A stretch of DNA of 64,000 nt from JAFGHJ01 sp964606065 (GTDB lineage Bacteria; Hydrothermota; UBA3072): the NCBI GenBank assembly GCA_964606065.1, contig CAZSEX010000002.1, positions 66,763 to 130,762 on the forward strand, written 5' to 3'. Positions 53,676 to 62,552 of this stretch are shown in pieces. Both the position numbers and the translations under genes were made by a program. Numbering within the stretch: position 1 is the first letter of the stretch; the number at the start of each line of letters is the position of its first letter. The notes beneath the pieces were generated by a model, which saw only the letters and a program-made list of their open reading frames with translations, made no database searches and was not told the origin of the DNA.

Positions 53676-54512
53676 ATGGGCTCAAACGAAAAAAAAATAT
53701 TTGATATTTTATCGGAAAGTAAAGAATATATTATAAGTAAAGCTAATTTCGACAAATTTGACTTTGGCATTATACTGGGATCCGGTCTTGGCGATGTTTC
53801 CGGAGAAATCAAAAATCCCGTGGAAATATTATATAAAGACATTCCGAACTTTCCTGTTTCCACAGTTAAAGGGCACTCCGGAAATTTAATATGCGGAGAA
53901 ATTGAAAATAAAAAAGTGTGCGTGATGAACGGTAGATTCCACTACTACGAAGGATATACCATAGAAAAAGTTGTTTTTGGGGCAAAATTATTATGTTTTT
54001 TAGGAATAAAAACTCTTATTGTATCTAACGCGGCCGGAGGTGTAAATCCTCTGTTTTCCAGAGGGGATATAATGATTATAACCGATCATATTAACTTCTT
54101 TCCGGAACATCCTCTAAGAGGTTTAAATGACGAACGTCTGGGTCCCAGATTCGTAGATATGTACAACACTTACGATAAAGATATAATAGAGAAAACAGAA
54201 GATATCGCTCTTCAGACGGGAATAAAGGTTAGAAAAGGTGTTTACTTTGGATTGCAAGGCCCCACTTTTGAAACTGCAGCCGAATACAGAATGATTAGAA
54301 CATTGGGTGCAGATGCAGTTGGCATGTCTACAGTACCGGAGGTAATAGTCGCGAGATGGATGAATACAAAAGTCCTTGGTTTATCGATAATTACCGATAC
54401 CTGCCTGCCGGACGCCATGGAACCGGTCAGCCACGAAATTGTATTAGAAGCAGCTAATAAAGCCGCCTCAAAACTTTCCAGGTTAATTGTAGAAGTTGTT
54501 AAAAAAATATAG
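53676..54512 (+). CDS. purine nucleoside phosphorylase
   Basis: The 278-residue protein belongs to the trimeric PNP family, which splits purine nucleosides with phosphate. Motifs are ILGSGLGDVSGEI, VKGHSGNLICG, GRFHYYEGY, SNAAGGVNP, GPTFETAAEYRM and the AVGMSTVPEVIVA loop. The residue after TDTCLPD in the base-specificity region suggests a guanosine/inosine enzyme, but this is inference. It follows divIVA by 12 bases. Confidence 0.93.
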   Translation: MGSNEKKIFDILSESKEYIISKANFDKFDFGIILGSGLGDVSGEIKNPVEILYKDIPNFPVSTVKGHSGNLICGEIENKKVCVMNGRFHYYEGYTIEKVVFGAKLLCFLGIKTLIVSNAAGGVNPLFSRGDIMIITDHINFFPEHPLRGLNDERLGPRFVDMYNTYDKDIIEKTEDIALQTGIKVRKGVYFGLQGPTFETAAEYRMIRTLGADAVGMSTVPEVIVARWMNTKVLGLSIITDTCLPDAMEPVSHEIVLEAANKAASKLSRLIVEVVKKI

Positions 54513-55371
54513 ATACTTATCCTTCATATTGCTGCTGTTTATTATTATAAATTGCGAGAGAGAAAGCAATTATAATAAAGCTTTTGAATATTACCATTCA
54601 CTGAGACCGACACGCGCTTTAATACTTCTGGAAAACTCTAATATACCCAGAGAAATATACCTGCAGGGTAAAATTTATTTGAATCTAAACGATACGAGAA
54701 GAGCATTAAAATCTTTTGAAAAGCTGATCGATAAAGATCCGCGATGGAAAACGAGAGTACTAAAAGAATTATTGGAAGCCGGTGAGGAAGCGACAACGAA
54801 AAGGAAAGATTTTATGGCTGTCATGATTTATTCAAAGATATTGGAATTTGAACCCGAATTCGAACTTAAAGCAAAAAATATATTAATGGGAAACTGGTTT
54901 TTTGATTCAAGAGAATACGAAAAAAGTATCAATTATTATATAAAAGGATTGGAGTACGACCCTCATAATGAAGATTTAAGATTGAAATTAGCCCAATGCT
55001 ACATAAACACGGACGATCTGGTTTCAGCTTATGATGTTCTAAAAGAATCGACTAAAGAACTTTCAAGCTGGCGATTAAGATACTGGTTGGGAAAAACTTC
55101 ATTCAATTTAGCCGAAAAGAGAATAAAAGAAGGTAATTATGATTCCGCCGAACTATACCTTAAAGAGTTAATCTCCCTGGGAATGCCGAAAGTACTGATA
55201 GACGATGGTCATTTCTTACTGGGCGATATTAAATTGAGCCAGGAAAAATACGAAGAAGCCGCGAATCATTACAATAAGGTACTGGATCTGAATAGATTCG
55301 CTAAACCCAAAATTAGAAGAGAAGCGGAAGAAGCTCTTGAAATTATCAAGCATATGGAGGATAATCCTTGA
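54496..55371 (+). CDS. TPR lipoprotein-like protein
   Basis: The 291-residue protein starts at a TTG, overlapping pnp by 17 bases. The leader MLKKYRYLSFILLLFIIINC ends in a lipobox-like IIN-C, with N at -1, which is unusual but tolerated. The rest is TPR-like, for example KIYLNLNDTRRALKSFEKLI, NWFFDSREYEKSINYYIKGL and GDIKLSQEKYEEAANHYNKVL. Placement before bamD suggests an outer-membrane assembly or envelope scaffold role. Function is unassigned. Confidence 0.78.
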   Translation: MLKKYRYLSFILLLFIIINCERESNYNKAFEYYHSLRPTRALILLENSNIPREIYLQGKIYLNLNDTRRALKSFEKLIDKDPRWKTRVLKELLEAGEEATTKRKDFMAVMIYSKILEFEPEFELKAKNILMGNWFFDSREYEKSINYYIKGLEYDPHNEDLRLKLAQCYINTDDLVSAYDVLKESTKELSSWRLRYWLGKTSFNLAEKRIKEGNYDSAELYLKELISLGMPKVLIDDGHFLLGDIKLSQEKYEEAANHYNKVLDLNRFAKPKIRREAEEALEIIKHMEDNP

Positions 55372-56084
55372 AGAAAAAAATATACGTTGCCGCGATTTTT
55401 TTATTGTTCTGTTTTTGTTCAAAGAATACTCAGCCAGCGATTGCTTCACCGGATGAAGAATACCAACAAATCGTTAAACTCTTTGAAGAAGAAAATTATG
55501 AAAAAGCGATTGATTTCCTTAAATACTTCTTTAACAGATATCCCGGTAGTCACTGGATAGATGATGCTCAATTTTACTATGCGGAATGCTATTATAATTT
55601 AGAAAGTTATATGGAAGCGACGAACGAGTTTCAATTCCTCCTCAACAACTTCCCGAATTCTAACTGGAGCGAACTCGCTCTTCTCAGGAAAGCTCAATGT
55701 CTGGGACAAATGGCTCCTATACCCCAGAGAGATCAATCGCTCACAAAAGAAGCTATAGAAGCCTATGATGAATTTATCAGCAAATATCCCTACTCAAAAT
55801 ACCTGAAAGAAGCATATACCGGAAAAAAAATAGCTCAGGAGAAGATAAATCAAAAATTATTGGAAATCGGAGAGACTTACATAAAAATGGGAATTGATAA
55901 AGCAGCAACCATCTATCTCAACCGGGTGGCAGAAAATAGTGAAGAATGGAATAACAAAGCCAATCTGTTACTCGGAGATATTGCATTATCGAATGATAAT
56001 GATTCACTCGCAATTTCCTATTACCTGAAGGTAAACGGGGAATTAAAAAAACAGGCTCAAAAAAAGTTAAAAAAGATAAATTGA
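55368..56084 (+). CDS. bamD: outer-membrane assembly lipoprotein BamD-like
   Basis: The 238-residue protein starts at a TTG with GGAGG upstream and overlaps the preceding gene by 4 bases. The lipoprotein leader MKKKIYVAAIFLLFCFCSK contains the lipobox. Five TPR-like units follow, and the BamD hallmark PIPQRDQSLTKEAIEAYDEFISKYP (read in two parts) is near residue 120. BamD is the essential partner of BamA in barrel insertion, consistent with the two barrel proteins in this window. Confidence 0.88.
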   Translation: MKKKIYVAAIFLLFCFCSKNTQPAIASPDEEYQQIVKLFEEENYEKAIDFLKYFFNRYPGSHWIDDAQFYYAECYYNLESYMEATNEFQFLLNNFPNSNWSELALLRKAQCLGQMAPIPQRDQSLTKEAIEAYDEFISKYPYSKYLKEAYTGKKIAQEKINQKLLEIGETYIKMGIDKAATIYLNRVAENSEEWNNKANLLLGDIALSNDNDSLAISYYLKVNGELKKQAQKKLKKIN

Positions 56085-56638
56085 AGGGAGTCTTCGGAGG
56101 AAATTTTAACCCTGTCCACATCGGGCACTTAATACTTGCCGCAGATTCTCTTCACATACTTTCTTTAGAAAAAGTACTGTTCATTCCTGCATGGAAATCA
56201 CCTTTTAAGGAAAACGCTTCTGTTATCCCTTTTAAAGATAGATATAATATGTTAAAATTAGCCACGCACAATAAAAAATACTTCGAAGTATTAAATATCG
56301 AAGGAAAAAGAAAGGGGATTTCCTATACGTATTACACCCTTAAAGAACTCCTTAAAAAAGAAGAAAATCTATGCCTCTTAATAGGCGAAGACCAGGCGGC
56401 AGATTTTACAGAGTGGTACAAATGGAAAGAAATTTTAAAAATGGTGGAGGTCTTCGTTTTCAAAAGAAGCAAAAAAAAACATAAATATCCAGAAGGATTG
56501 AAAGAACTTGATTCAAGAATAATAGAAATTTCATCAACAGAGATACGAAAGAAAATACAAAATGGAGAAACTGTAGACTTTCTCGTATCTGACTCTGTAC
56601 GTGACTACATAAAAGAACACAAGCTGTATAAAACTTAG
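56081..56638 (+). CDS. nadD: nicotinate-nucleotide adenylyltransferase
   Basis: The 185-residue enzyme makes deamido-NAD from NaMN and ATP. It has the nucleotidyltransferase motif GGNFNPVHIGHL and the closing ISSTEIRKKI. The start is a TTG that overlaps the bamD stop (TTGA). It ends the plus-strand run and converges with rnr. Confidence 0.94.
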   Translation: MKGVFGGNFNPVHIGHLILAADSLHILSLEKVLFIPAWKSPFKENASVIPFKDRYNMLKLATHNKKYFEVLNIEGKRKGISYTYYTLKELLKKEENLCLLIGEDQAADFTEWYKWKEILKMVEVFVFKRSKKKHKYPEGLKELDSRIIEISSTEIRKKIQNGETVDFLVSDSVRDYIKEHKLYKT

Positions 56639-56657
56639 TGGTGATTTGTTATAAAAA

Positions 56658-58670
56658 TTACTTCCTTTTCTCTACCTTACCTGAATATTCGAGTATAAGT
56701 TCACCAGTACCCGGCGAAACGGTATAAATATTGCAGAGCAGAATATCTCCAATTTGAAATTTATAATACGATCCCGAAAGAGAACGCTCTCTGATTCTAT
56801 AATTATCAGAAGGAAGAATCCTTATCGGAATAAAACCGGAAACCAAAAAATCGTCAAGCTCCACCCAAATACCGTCAGAGGAAACATTTGTTATCATTCC
56901 TTTAAATTCTTTATCGGTATTTTCCTCCAAATAACGCATTATAAAAAATTTTGTTATTTCCCTTTCGGCTGAGTCGGCTTTCCATTCCTGCTCTGTCGAA
57001 TGATCAGCTATTGACTTCAATTCTTCCTGCGCATATACTTCTCCAAAAAGCAATCTATGAACAATTATATCGGGGTACCTTCTTATTGGAGAAGTAAAAT
57101 GCGTATATATTTGAGACCCCAAACCATAATGCGGTTCGGGTTTAGCTATGTATCTCGCCTTTTTCATACATCTCAATAATTCATAGTTCAAAACTCTTCT
57201 GTAAGGAGAATTTTTTATCTCATCGAGAAAAAAAGATAAATCCTTCCTTTTAATTGAAGACAATTGGAAACCAAAGTTCTCTACGAGTTCTTTAAACTCT
57301 TCCAATTCATTCTTTTCCGGTTCTTCATGGATTCTATAAATCGCAGGAATTTTTCTCCTCTCCAATTCTTGAGCAACCGATTCATTCGCAGCTAACATAA
57401 ACTGCTCGATAATTCTATGAGACCAGAGCTCTCGTACGGGATAAACTGCCGTCAGTCGTGTATCCTCAATCTCGACTTTGACTTCTTCCCTAAAGAAATC
57501 AAGATAACCTTCATTTCTTCTCTTCTCAGAAAGAATTTTCGCTAATTCCGATGCAACTTGAAGATCAGATACAAATGCCGAATCGGTTTTACCGTCAAGA
57601 ATTTGCTGAACTTCCGTATAAGAAAATTTTTTATCGGATTTAACTTTCGACTTATAGAACTTCTTTTCAAGCGGATTACCTCTTTTATCAAATTTAATAT
57701 AAACCGTAATCGAAGGCGATTCTTTTTTTTCGTCGAGGCTTAACAAATTTGTTATTTTCTCCGGAAGCATAAAATAGGTCTCATTCGGAAGGTATGTGGT
57801 ACAACCCCGTTTTTTTGCCTCTTCATCGATCGAAGAATTTCTACGTACTCCCCCCGAAACATCCGCGATATGAACCCAAAGGTGAAAACAGTTATTATCT
57901 TTTTTTACAGAAATCGCGTCGTCAAGATCTTTCGCATCTGAAGGATCGATGGAAAAAGTTCTTAAAGAAGTAAAGTCCTGTCTCCCTTCTATTGAAGGTG
58001 GAGAAAAATCTTTAACTTCAGCCAGGGCTTTATTAGAAAATCTATGCGTCAAATTATATTCCTGTTTTACAAGCACATTATACAAATTATCCTTGCTTAT
58101 TTTCTTGGAAAATTTCACGAGCGGAGGAAGCACAGGTGTAGTCCATTTAACAAATTCCGCGAGGATGAAATCGCCTTCGTCGGTTTTATGAGCATCCTCA
58201 AGCTCAAAATGGTGGGGAATATTCCTATCCTGGGGCTGAAACATCAATCTCCCATCGAATAAGACCACCTTACCGACAAAATAATTTCTCGACCTCTCAA
58301 TCACCTCTTTAACTCTCGCTTTTAATCTTCCTCTCGATTCCCCGGTTATTTTCGACAACACCAAATCTCCATTAAGCGCGGTGTAAGTCTCATCGGGAGG
58401 GATAAAAAGATCCTTCATATCTGAAGATGGCATCAAAAACCCGTACCCATCTTTTTTTCCGTCGAAAATTCCTCTTATGTATCCAGCTTTCTCTGCGAGA
58501 GCGTATTTTTTCCCCTTAGAAACTATTTTTCCTTCTTCCTCAAGTTTTTTTAATAAAGAGTTGATTCTCTTACCGCATTTTTTCTTCAGAAACTTTATAT
58601 TCAAATAAACAGAAGAACTTTTCCTTAATAAGTCAAAAATGCATTGAGTTGTTTTATCCATATAAATCAA
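56658..58670 (-). CDS. rnr: ribonuclease R
   Basis: The 670-residue 3'-5' exoribonuclease has an N-terminal helix-turn-helix-like region and cold-shock domains (GYIRGIFDGKKDGYGFLMP). The RNB catalytic domain has IDPSDAKDLDDAISV and HFTSPIRRYPDIIVHRLL, and an S1 domain closes it (FKGMITNVSSDGIWVEL). In many bacteria RNase R acts with tmRNA-SmpB in degrading non-stop mRNA; both genes are in this window. It follows rpoN by 5 bases. Confidence 0.94.
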   Translation of the reverse strand: MIYMDKTTQCIFDLLRKSSSVYLNIKFLKKKCGKRINSLLKKLEEEGKIVSKGKKYALAEKAGYIRGIFDGKKDGYGFLMPSSDMKDLFIPPDETYTALNGDLVLSKITGESRGRLKARVKEVIERSRNYFVGKVVLFDGRLMFQPQDRNIPHHFELEDAHKTDEGDFILAEFVKWTTPVLPPLVKFSKKISKDNLYNVLVKQEYNLTHRFSNKALAEVKDFSPPSIEGRQDFTSLRTFSIDPSDAKDLDDAISVKKDNNCFHLWVHIADVSGGVRRNSSIDEEAKKRGCTTYLPNETYFMLPEKITNLLSLDEKKESPSITVYIKFDKRGNPLEKKFYKSKVKSDKKFSYTEVQQILDGKTDSAFVSDLQVASELAKILSEKRRNEGYLDFFREEVKVEIEDTRLTAVYPVRELWSHRIIEQFMLAANESVAQELERRKIPAIYRIHEEPEKNELEEFKELVENFGFQLSSIKRKDLSFFLDEIKNSPYRRVLNYELLRCMKKARYIAKPEPHYGLGSQIYTHFTSPIRRYPDIIVHRLLFGEVYAQEELKSIADHSTEQEWKADSAEREITKFFIMRYLEENTDKEFKGMITNVSSDGIWVELDDFLVSGFIPIRILPSDNYRIRERSLSGSYYKFQIGDILLCNIYTVSPGTGELILEYSGKVEKRK

Positions 58671-58675
58671 TCCCT

Positions 58676-60064
58676 TTATTTTCTCTTTGCTTTCGGCGGT
58701 ATTCCCATCTGATTCCTGTATTTGGCAACCGTACGCCGCGTAATATTTATTCCGTTCTTCTCCAATTCCTTTTTTATTTCTACGTCTGAAAACTTCCTGC
58801 TTCCTTCTGATTCTATCATTCTTTTTATTCTTTCTCTAATTGTATTTGTTGAGAAATTCTGCTCTTTCCCCTTAATTCCTCCACTTAAAAGATGCTTCAT
58901 ATGAAAAACCCCCTTAGGGCTCTGAATATACGTATCCTTTATATACCTCGAGATAGTTGATTCGGATAAATTCGTTTTTTTAGCTATTTTTTTCAGTGTA
59001 AGAGGATTCATGTGCATAACTCCTTTATCGAAAAACCCTCGCTGGTAATTTACTATATATTCCATAACCTTTCTGTAATTCTTTTTTCTCGTTTCCAGGG
59101 ACTGAAGAATAAATTTGGCTCGTTCCATCCATTTCTCAACGAATTTTATCGTTTTTTTATCATAATTCTCAGGTGCTTGTAAAACTTTAAGATATTTAGA
59201 ATTTAATCGAAAGAAAGGAAGTTCCGGTTCGTTTATCGAAACTTTCAATTCTTCACCGTCTTTTTCGACTATTACCGAAGGCGTAACATATTCAACTCTT
59301 CCGAAATCTCTTCCGGTAGGTCTCGGATTTATTTTCTCAATATTCGCTATTGCGTTTTTTATTTTTACTTCGTCAACATTCAACGCTTCTGATATTTTTT
59401 TCACTTCTTTGTTCTTACATTCTACCCATAAATCGTTAACAATTTTTAGTTCCAACTTCGATTTCTCAGGTTCTCTCTCAAGATGCAGTTTTATCGATTC
59501 TCTAATATTTCTTGCGGCAATTCCGGGTGGAGCGGATTCTTGAATAATTTTAAGAACCTTTTCCAAATCTTTTTCAGGAATACCGAAAAACTCCGCGATT
59601 GTCGGCAAAGGGGTGTCTAAAAAACCTTCATCTGTAAGAGAATCAATCATATATTCCCCCACCTCGATCAATTTATCATCGGTTAATTCCATCCTGAGGT
59701 CTGTTTTTAATTGCTCAGAAAGTGTCGTGGTATAGGGTATTTGTTTTCTTTCCATCGTTTCTAAATCGGTAGGAACAAAATATGTGGGAAAATCCTCTTC
59801 AAAAAAATCTTTTAGTTCTCTATTAAAAACATTCTCCTCTTTTTCTTCGTCCGAATTCACTGACCCGGAAACTTCCGGAAATTCATCTTCTTCGTTTAGA
59901 CTTAACATAGGATTTTCTTCTATTTCCTGATAAATTATTTTCTTTAATTCAAGCCGCGGACACTGAGTAATTCTTATCATCAGGACCTGAAGCGGACTCA
60001 TCTTTTGATCGAGTTTCAATCCGTGTTGAAGTTTCTGTATAGACGAATTCTTTCTATTTTCCAT
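58676..60064 (-). CDS. rpoN: RNA polymerase sigma-54 factor
   Basis: The 462-residue protein has the Gln/Leu-rich activator region I (LKLDQKMSPLQVLMIRITQ), an acidic linker, the core-binding domain (SLTDEGFLDTPL), and the C-terminal RpoN box RRTVAKYRNQMG. It directs RNA polymerase to -24/-12 promoters with NtrC-type activators such as the PilR-like protein here. It lies between lptB and rnr, the classical lptB-rpoN order. Confidence 0.96.
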   Translation of the reverse strand: MENRKNSSIQKLQHGLKLDQKMSPLQVLMIRITQCPRLELKKIIYQEIEENPMLSLNEEDEFPEVSGSVNSDEEKEENVFNRELKDFFEEDFPTYFVPTDLETMERKQIPYTTTLSEQLKTDLRMELTDDKLIEVGEYMIDSLTDEGFLDTPLPTIAEFFGIPEKDLEKVLKIIQESAPPGIAARNIRESIKLHLEREPEKSKLELKIVNDLWVECKNKEVKKISEALNVDEVKIKNAIANIEKINPRPTGRDFGRVEYVTPSVIVEKDGEELKVSINEPELPFFRLNSKYLKVLQAPENYDKKTIKFVEKWMERAKFILQSLETRKKNYRKVMEYIVNYQRGFFDKGVMHMNPLTLKKIAKKTNLSESTISRYIKDTYIQSPKGVFHMKHLLSGGIKGKEQNFSTNTIRERIKRMIESEGSRKFSDVEIKKELEKNGINITRRTVAKYRNQMGIPPKAKRK

Positions 60065-60068
60065 AATT

Positions 60069-60797
60069 TCAGAGCCTAAATTTACTGCCCAGATATAGTT
60101 TTTTTGCGATTTTGTTTGAAATTAAATCGCCCGCTTTTCCTTCTACTATTATTTGACCATCAAACATCAGATACGCTCTATCGGTAATTTGCAGAGTTTC
60201 CCTTACATTATGATCGGTTATCAAAATCCCTATGTTTTTCTCCTTTAACACTAAAACAATCTCCTGAAGTTCTTCCCTTGTTATAGGATCTATGCCGGTA
60301 AAGGGTTCATCTAATAACAGAAATTTGGGATCCGAAGTAAGGGCTCTGGCTATTTCAACTCTTCTTCTTTCACCTCCGGAAAGTTTGTTAGCGTTCCTAT
60401 CAAGCAAAGAAGAAAGCCTGAATTCCGCTACCAATTCATCAAATCTTTTCTTTCTTATTGCGGGATTCTGAATTAGAATTTCAAGAACAGCCATAAGGTT
60501 ATTCTCTACAGAAAGACCTCTAAAAATAGAAGCTTCCTGCGGTAAATATCCTATTCCGAGTTTAGCCCTTTTATGCATCGGCTTTTTCGTAATTTTCTCG
60601 TTATCGAGATAAATGTCCCCTTCTTCAGGTTTAATAAATCCGGTTATCATGTAGAAAGTAGTGGTTTTGCCAGCTCCGTTTGGACCCAACAAACCAACAA
60701 TTTCCCCCTCTTTCACTTCAATATTAACCCTATCGACTACTGTCTTTTTATTGTACCTTTTTATTAGATTTTCCGCTTTCAGTTTCATTTTTAGCAA
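60069..60797 (-). CDS. lptB: LPS export ABC transporter ATPase LptB
   Basis: The 242-residue ATPase has Walker A GPNGAGKTT, Q-loop GYLPQEASIFRGL, signature LSGGERRRVEIARAL, Walker B FLLLDEPFTGIDP and H-switch TDHNVRE. The TTG at 60797 has GAGAGG 5 bases upstream. An ATG three codons later is also possible. It overlaps the end of lptA by 50 bases. Confidence 0.95.
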   Translation of the reverse strand: MLKMKLKAENLIKRYNKKTVVDRVNIEVKEGEIVGLLGPNGAGKTTTFYMITGFIKPEEGDIYLDNEKITKKPMHKRAKLGIGYLPQEASIFRGLSVENNLMAVLEILIQNPAIRKKRFDELVAEFRLSSLLDRNANKLSGGERRRVEIARALTSDPKFLLLDEPFTGIDPITREELQEIVLVLKEKNIGILITDHNVRETLQITDRAYLMFDGQIIVEGKAGDLISNKIAKKLYLGSKFRL

Positions 60798-61599
60798 AAC
60801 TACCTCTCGATTTTCCTTTCACAAAAACGCTATCTATAGACTCTTTATTGTAATAAACATCAATAGTATCTCCCCAAACAATATTTCTTCCGTCTTCCCT
60901 ATATGTTATTACTTCTCCATTTAAAGATTTCATAACTTTCGTCTCATGTTCGACAAGAATACTATCTCCCATAATAGAATCTTTATCTTCTAATATAAAC
61001 GGTGCACCAAGGAGAAGTGAAGTTTCATTTTTAATATCATGAATTAATTTCCCGCAATTGCCAAAGATATTTGAAGTTTCAAAGTTTACTTTGGACAAAA
61101 ATTTGTAAGTTGAATCCTTTATAATATATATCGTATAATCCGATATGACTTTGATTTCAGGAGATTCAAATTGCGGTTTTCCCTTTATTATAACAGAATC
61201 TTCGGAAAAATCCGCCGACCCTCCTTTTATTTGAACCGAATCTGAGACAAATATCAAATTACCGATTAGCTTTCCCTCTTCTTTATCTCTGAAAAAAACC
61301 AGTGAATCTCCTTTCAAAGTATCTTCTCTCCAGATTTTTATATTTCCACTACCAAAAATAACTTCAATGGGAACTTTATAATTTAGATAATCCGCCGTCA
61401 AAGAAAAATTTTTTGTTTTAACGCCAATATTACCTTTAAAAATCACGGTTGTATCTGTTTGCGTCGCTTCTTCCGCGATTAAATGAAAATTTTCGGAGTG
61501 AACCTCTACAATGTCTTTAAATATTTTCTTATTCCTGTCTATGATTTCCATCGACCCGGAATATATTTCATACGGAACCATTAAAAGTAAAAAAATCAC
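60748..61599 (-). CDS. lptA: LPS transport protein LptA (OstA-like)
   Basis: The 283-residue protein has a hydrophobic N-terminus (MIFLLLMVPYEIYSG) and repeated beta-jellyroll strands of the OstA/LptA fold, with D/K-alternating units such as FKGNIGVKTKNFSLTADYL and VWGDTIDVYYNKESIDSVFVKG. It is longer than E. coli LptA (185 residues) and could carry extra bridge repeats. It overlaps lptC by 4 bases and lptB by 50. Confidence 0.88.
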   Translation of the reverse strand: MIFLLLMVPYEIYSGSMEIIDRNKKIFKDIVEVHSENFHLIAEEATQTDTTVIFKGNIGVKTKNFSLTADYLNYKVPIEVIFGSGNIKIWREDTLKGDSLVFFRDKEEGKLIGNLIFVSDSVQIKGGSADFSEDSVIIKGKPQFESPEIKVISDYTIYIIKDSTYKFLSKVNFETSNIFGNCGKLIHDIKNETSLLLGAPFILEDKDSIMGDSILVEHETKVMKSLNGEVITYREDGRNIVWGDTIDVYYNKESIDSVFVKGKSRGSFAKNETESGKSNKKVQ

Positions 61600-62093
61600 T
61601 CGAAATCACCTGTCCCTGAAAATTTTTCTTTTATAATAATATGTTTTAATTCCGGATCCGATTCAAGCCCTCTTCCCATGCAAGTCTCATTGTCTTTAGT
61701 ATATTTTACTTCTTTATCCGTGAATATTTTTTGTTTTTCTTCAGACCAGTTCAACTCTTCGGCCCACAAAGTAACCGAGTCACTCGACTCAACCACAATA
61801 TTTCCCATTGCTTTCAAATCGTTCGTTTTCTGAACAACATAACCACTATCCGCTTTTAACGTCGAAGAAGGCTGCAAATTTTCATCCATGAATACCAATT
61901 TCAAATTATAGATAACTGTTGTATCAGATATCTCAGCTTCGCCCGCGATCAATTTCCATTCAAGCTGACTTTCTCTGTAATTCCTGAGAACAAAAGAAGA
62001 AAGACTCTCCTCTCTAAGTTCTGCTTCAGTTATTTGTTTATCTTCGCATGACATAAAAAACAATATCAATACGAACAAAAAGAATTTCTTCAT
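61596..62093 (-). CDS. lptC: LPS export protein LptC-like lipoprotein
   Basis: The 165-residue protein has the leader MKKFFLFVLILFFMSC with a lipobox Cys at 16, so it is probably lipid-anchored where E. coli LptC has a membrane helix. The body is LptC/OstA-like (WKLIAGEAEISDTTVIYNLKLVFMDE in two parts, then ELNWSEEKQKIFTD). It is first in the lptC-lptA-lptB-rpoN-rnr operon. The ATG is 6 bases after a perfect TATAAT and no SD is present. Confidence 0.88.
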   Translation of the reverse strand: MKKFFLFVLILFFMSCEDKQITEAELREESLSSFVLRNYRESQLEWKLIAGEAEISDTTVIYNLKLVFMDENLQPSSTLKADSGYVVQKTNDLKAMGNIVVESSDSVTLWAEELNWSEEKQKIFTDKEVKYTKDNETCMGRGLESDPELKHIIIKEKFSGTGDFE

Positions 62094-62099
62094 ATCATA

Positions 62100-62127
62100 A
62101 TTATAAGATTGTTGAGATAAAAGTCAA
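62100..62127 (-). promoter_or_regulatory. leaderless promoter of the lpt-rpoN-rnr operon
   Basis: On the minus strand, TTGACT (62127-62122), a 16-nt spacer and TATAAT (62105-62100), then six bases to the ATG at 62093. The geometry is identical to the purE-operon promoter. Confidence 0.75.
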
Positions 62128-62552
62128 CATAAGTTGTTGAAACAAATCGATTTTTCAAAAAAACTCGTTGTAGCGTTAACGGAGTTTGGTCTCGTTAACA
62201 CAAAGTAAAGAGGTAACTGGAAAAGTCATATCTTTCGATTTGGCTGCAATTTTTCTTACCGAAATATAATCACCGGGTTAACCTATAGAACTTTCACTAA
62301 ATCAGAATGGGTAAAAAGTTACTATAATTAAGAAAAAGCGTAAGGTAAAACTCACCCTCACTAAGAATTGCCAACCTTTTCACATTTCAAGGTTTGACCC
62401 CGTTGATAAAATGACCCTTGACAAATTTTTCTTGGAATATTAGTTTAATTATAAGGGGAGTTTGTTACTCTTGTGCATAAATATGGTTTTTACACAAATC
62501 TTAAATTCTGTAAAAGCTGTAAAATATTTTAATATTGGAAGGTTGGGGAAAA
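62128..62552. other. gene-free region upstream of the PAS gene
   Basis: At 62167-62200 the string TGTAGCGTTAACGGAG, then TTTGGTCTCGTTAAC, keeps the TGTAGCG start of the three-way-junction repeat and has one GTTAACG/CGTTAAC hairpin, so it looks like a decayed copy. TTGACA at 62418-62423, preceded by CCC as at the barrel-gene promoters, probably belongs to the PAS-gene promoter. No -10 at 16 nt is convincing (TATTAG at 14 nt is the best nearby). Nothing else was recognised. Confidence 0.5.
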
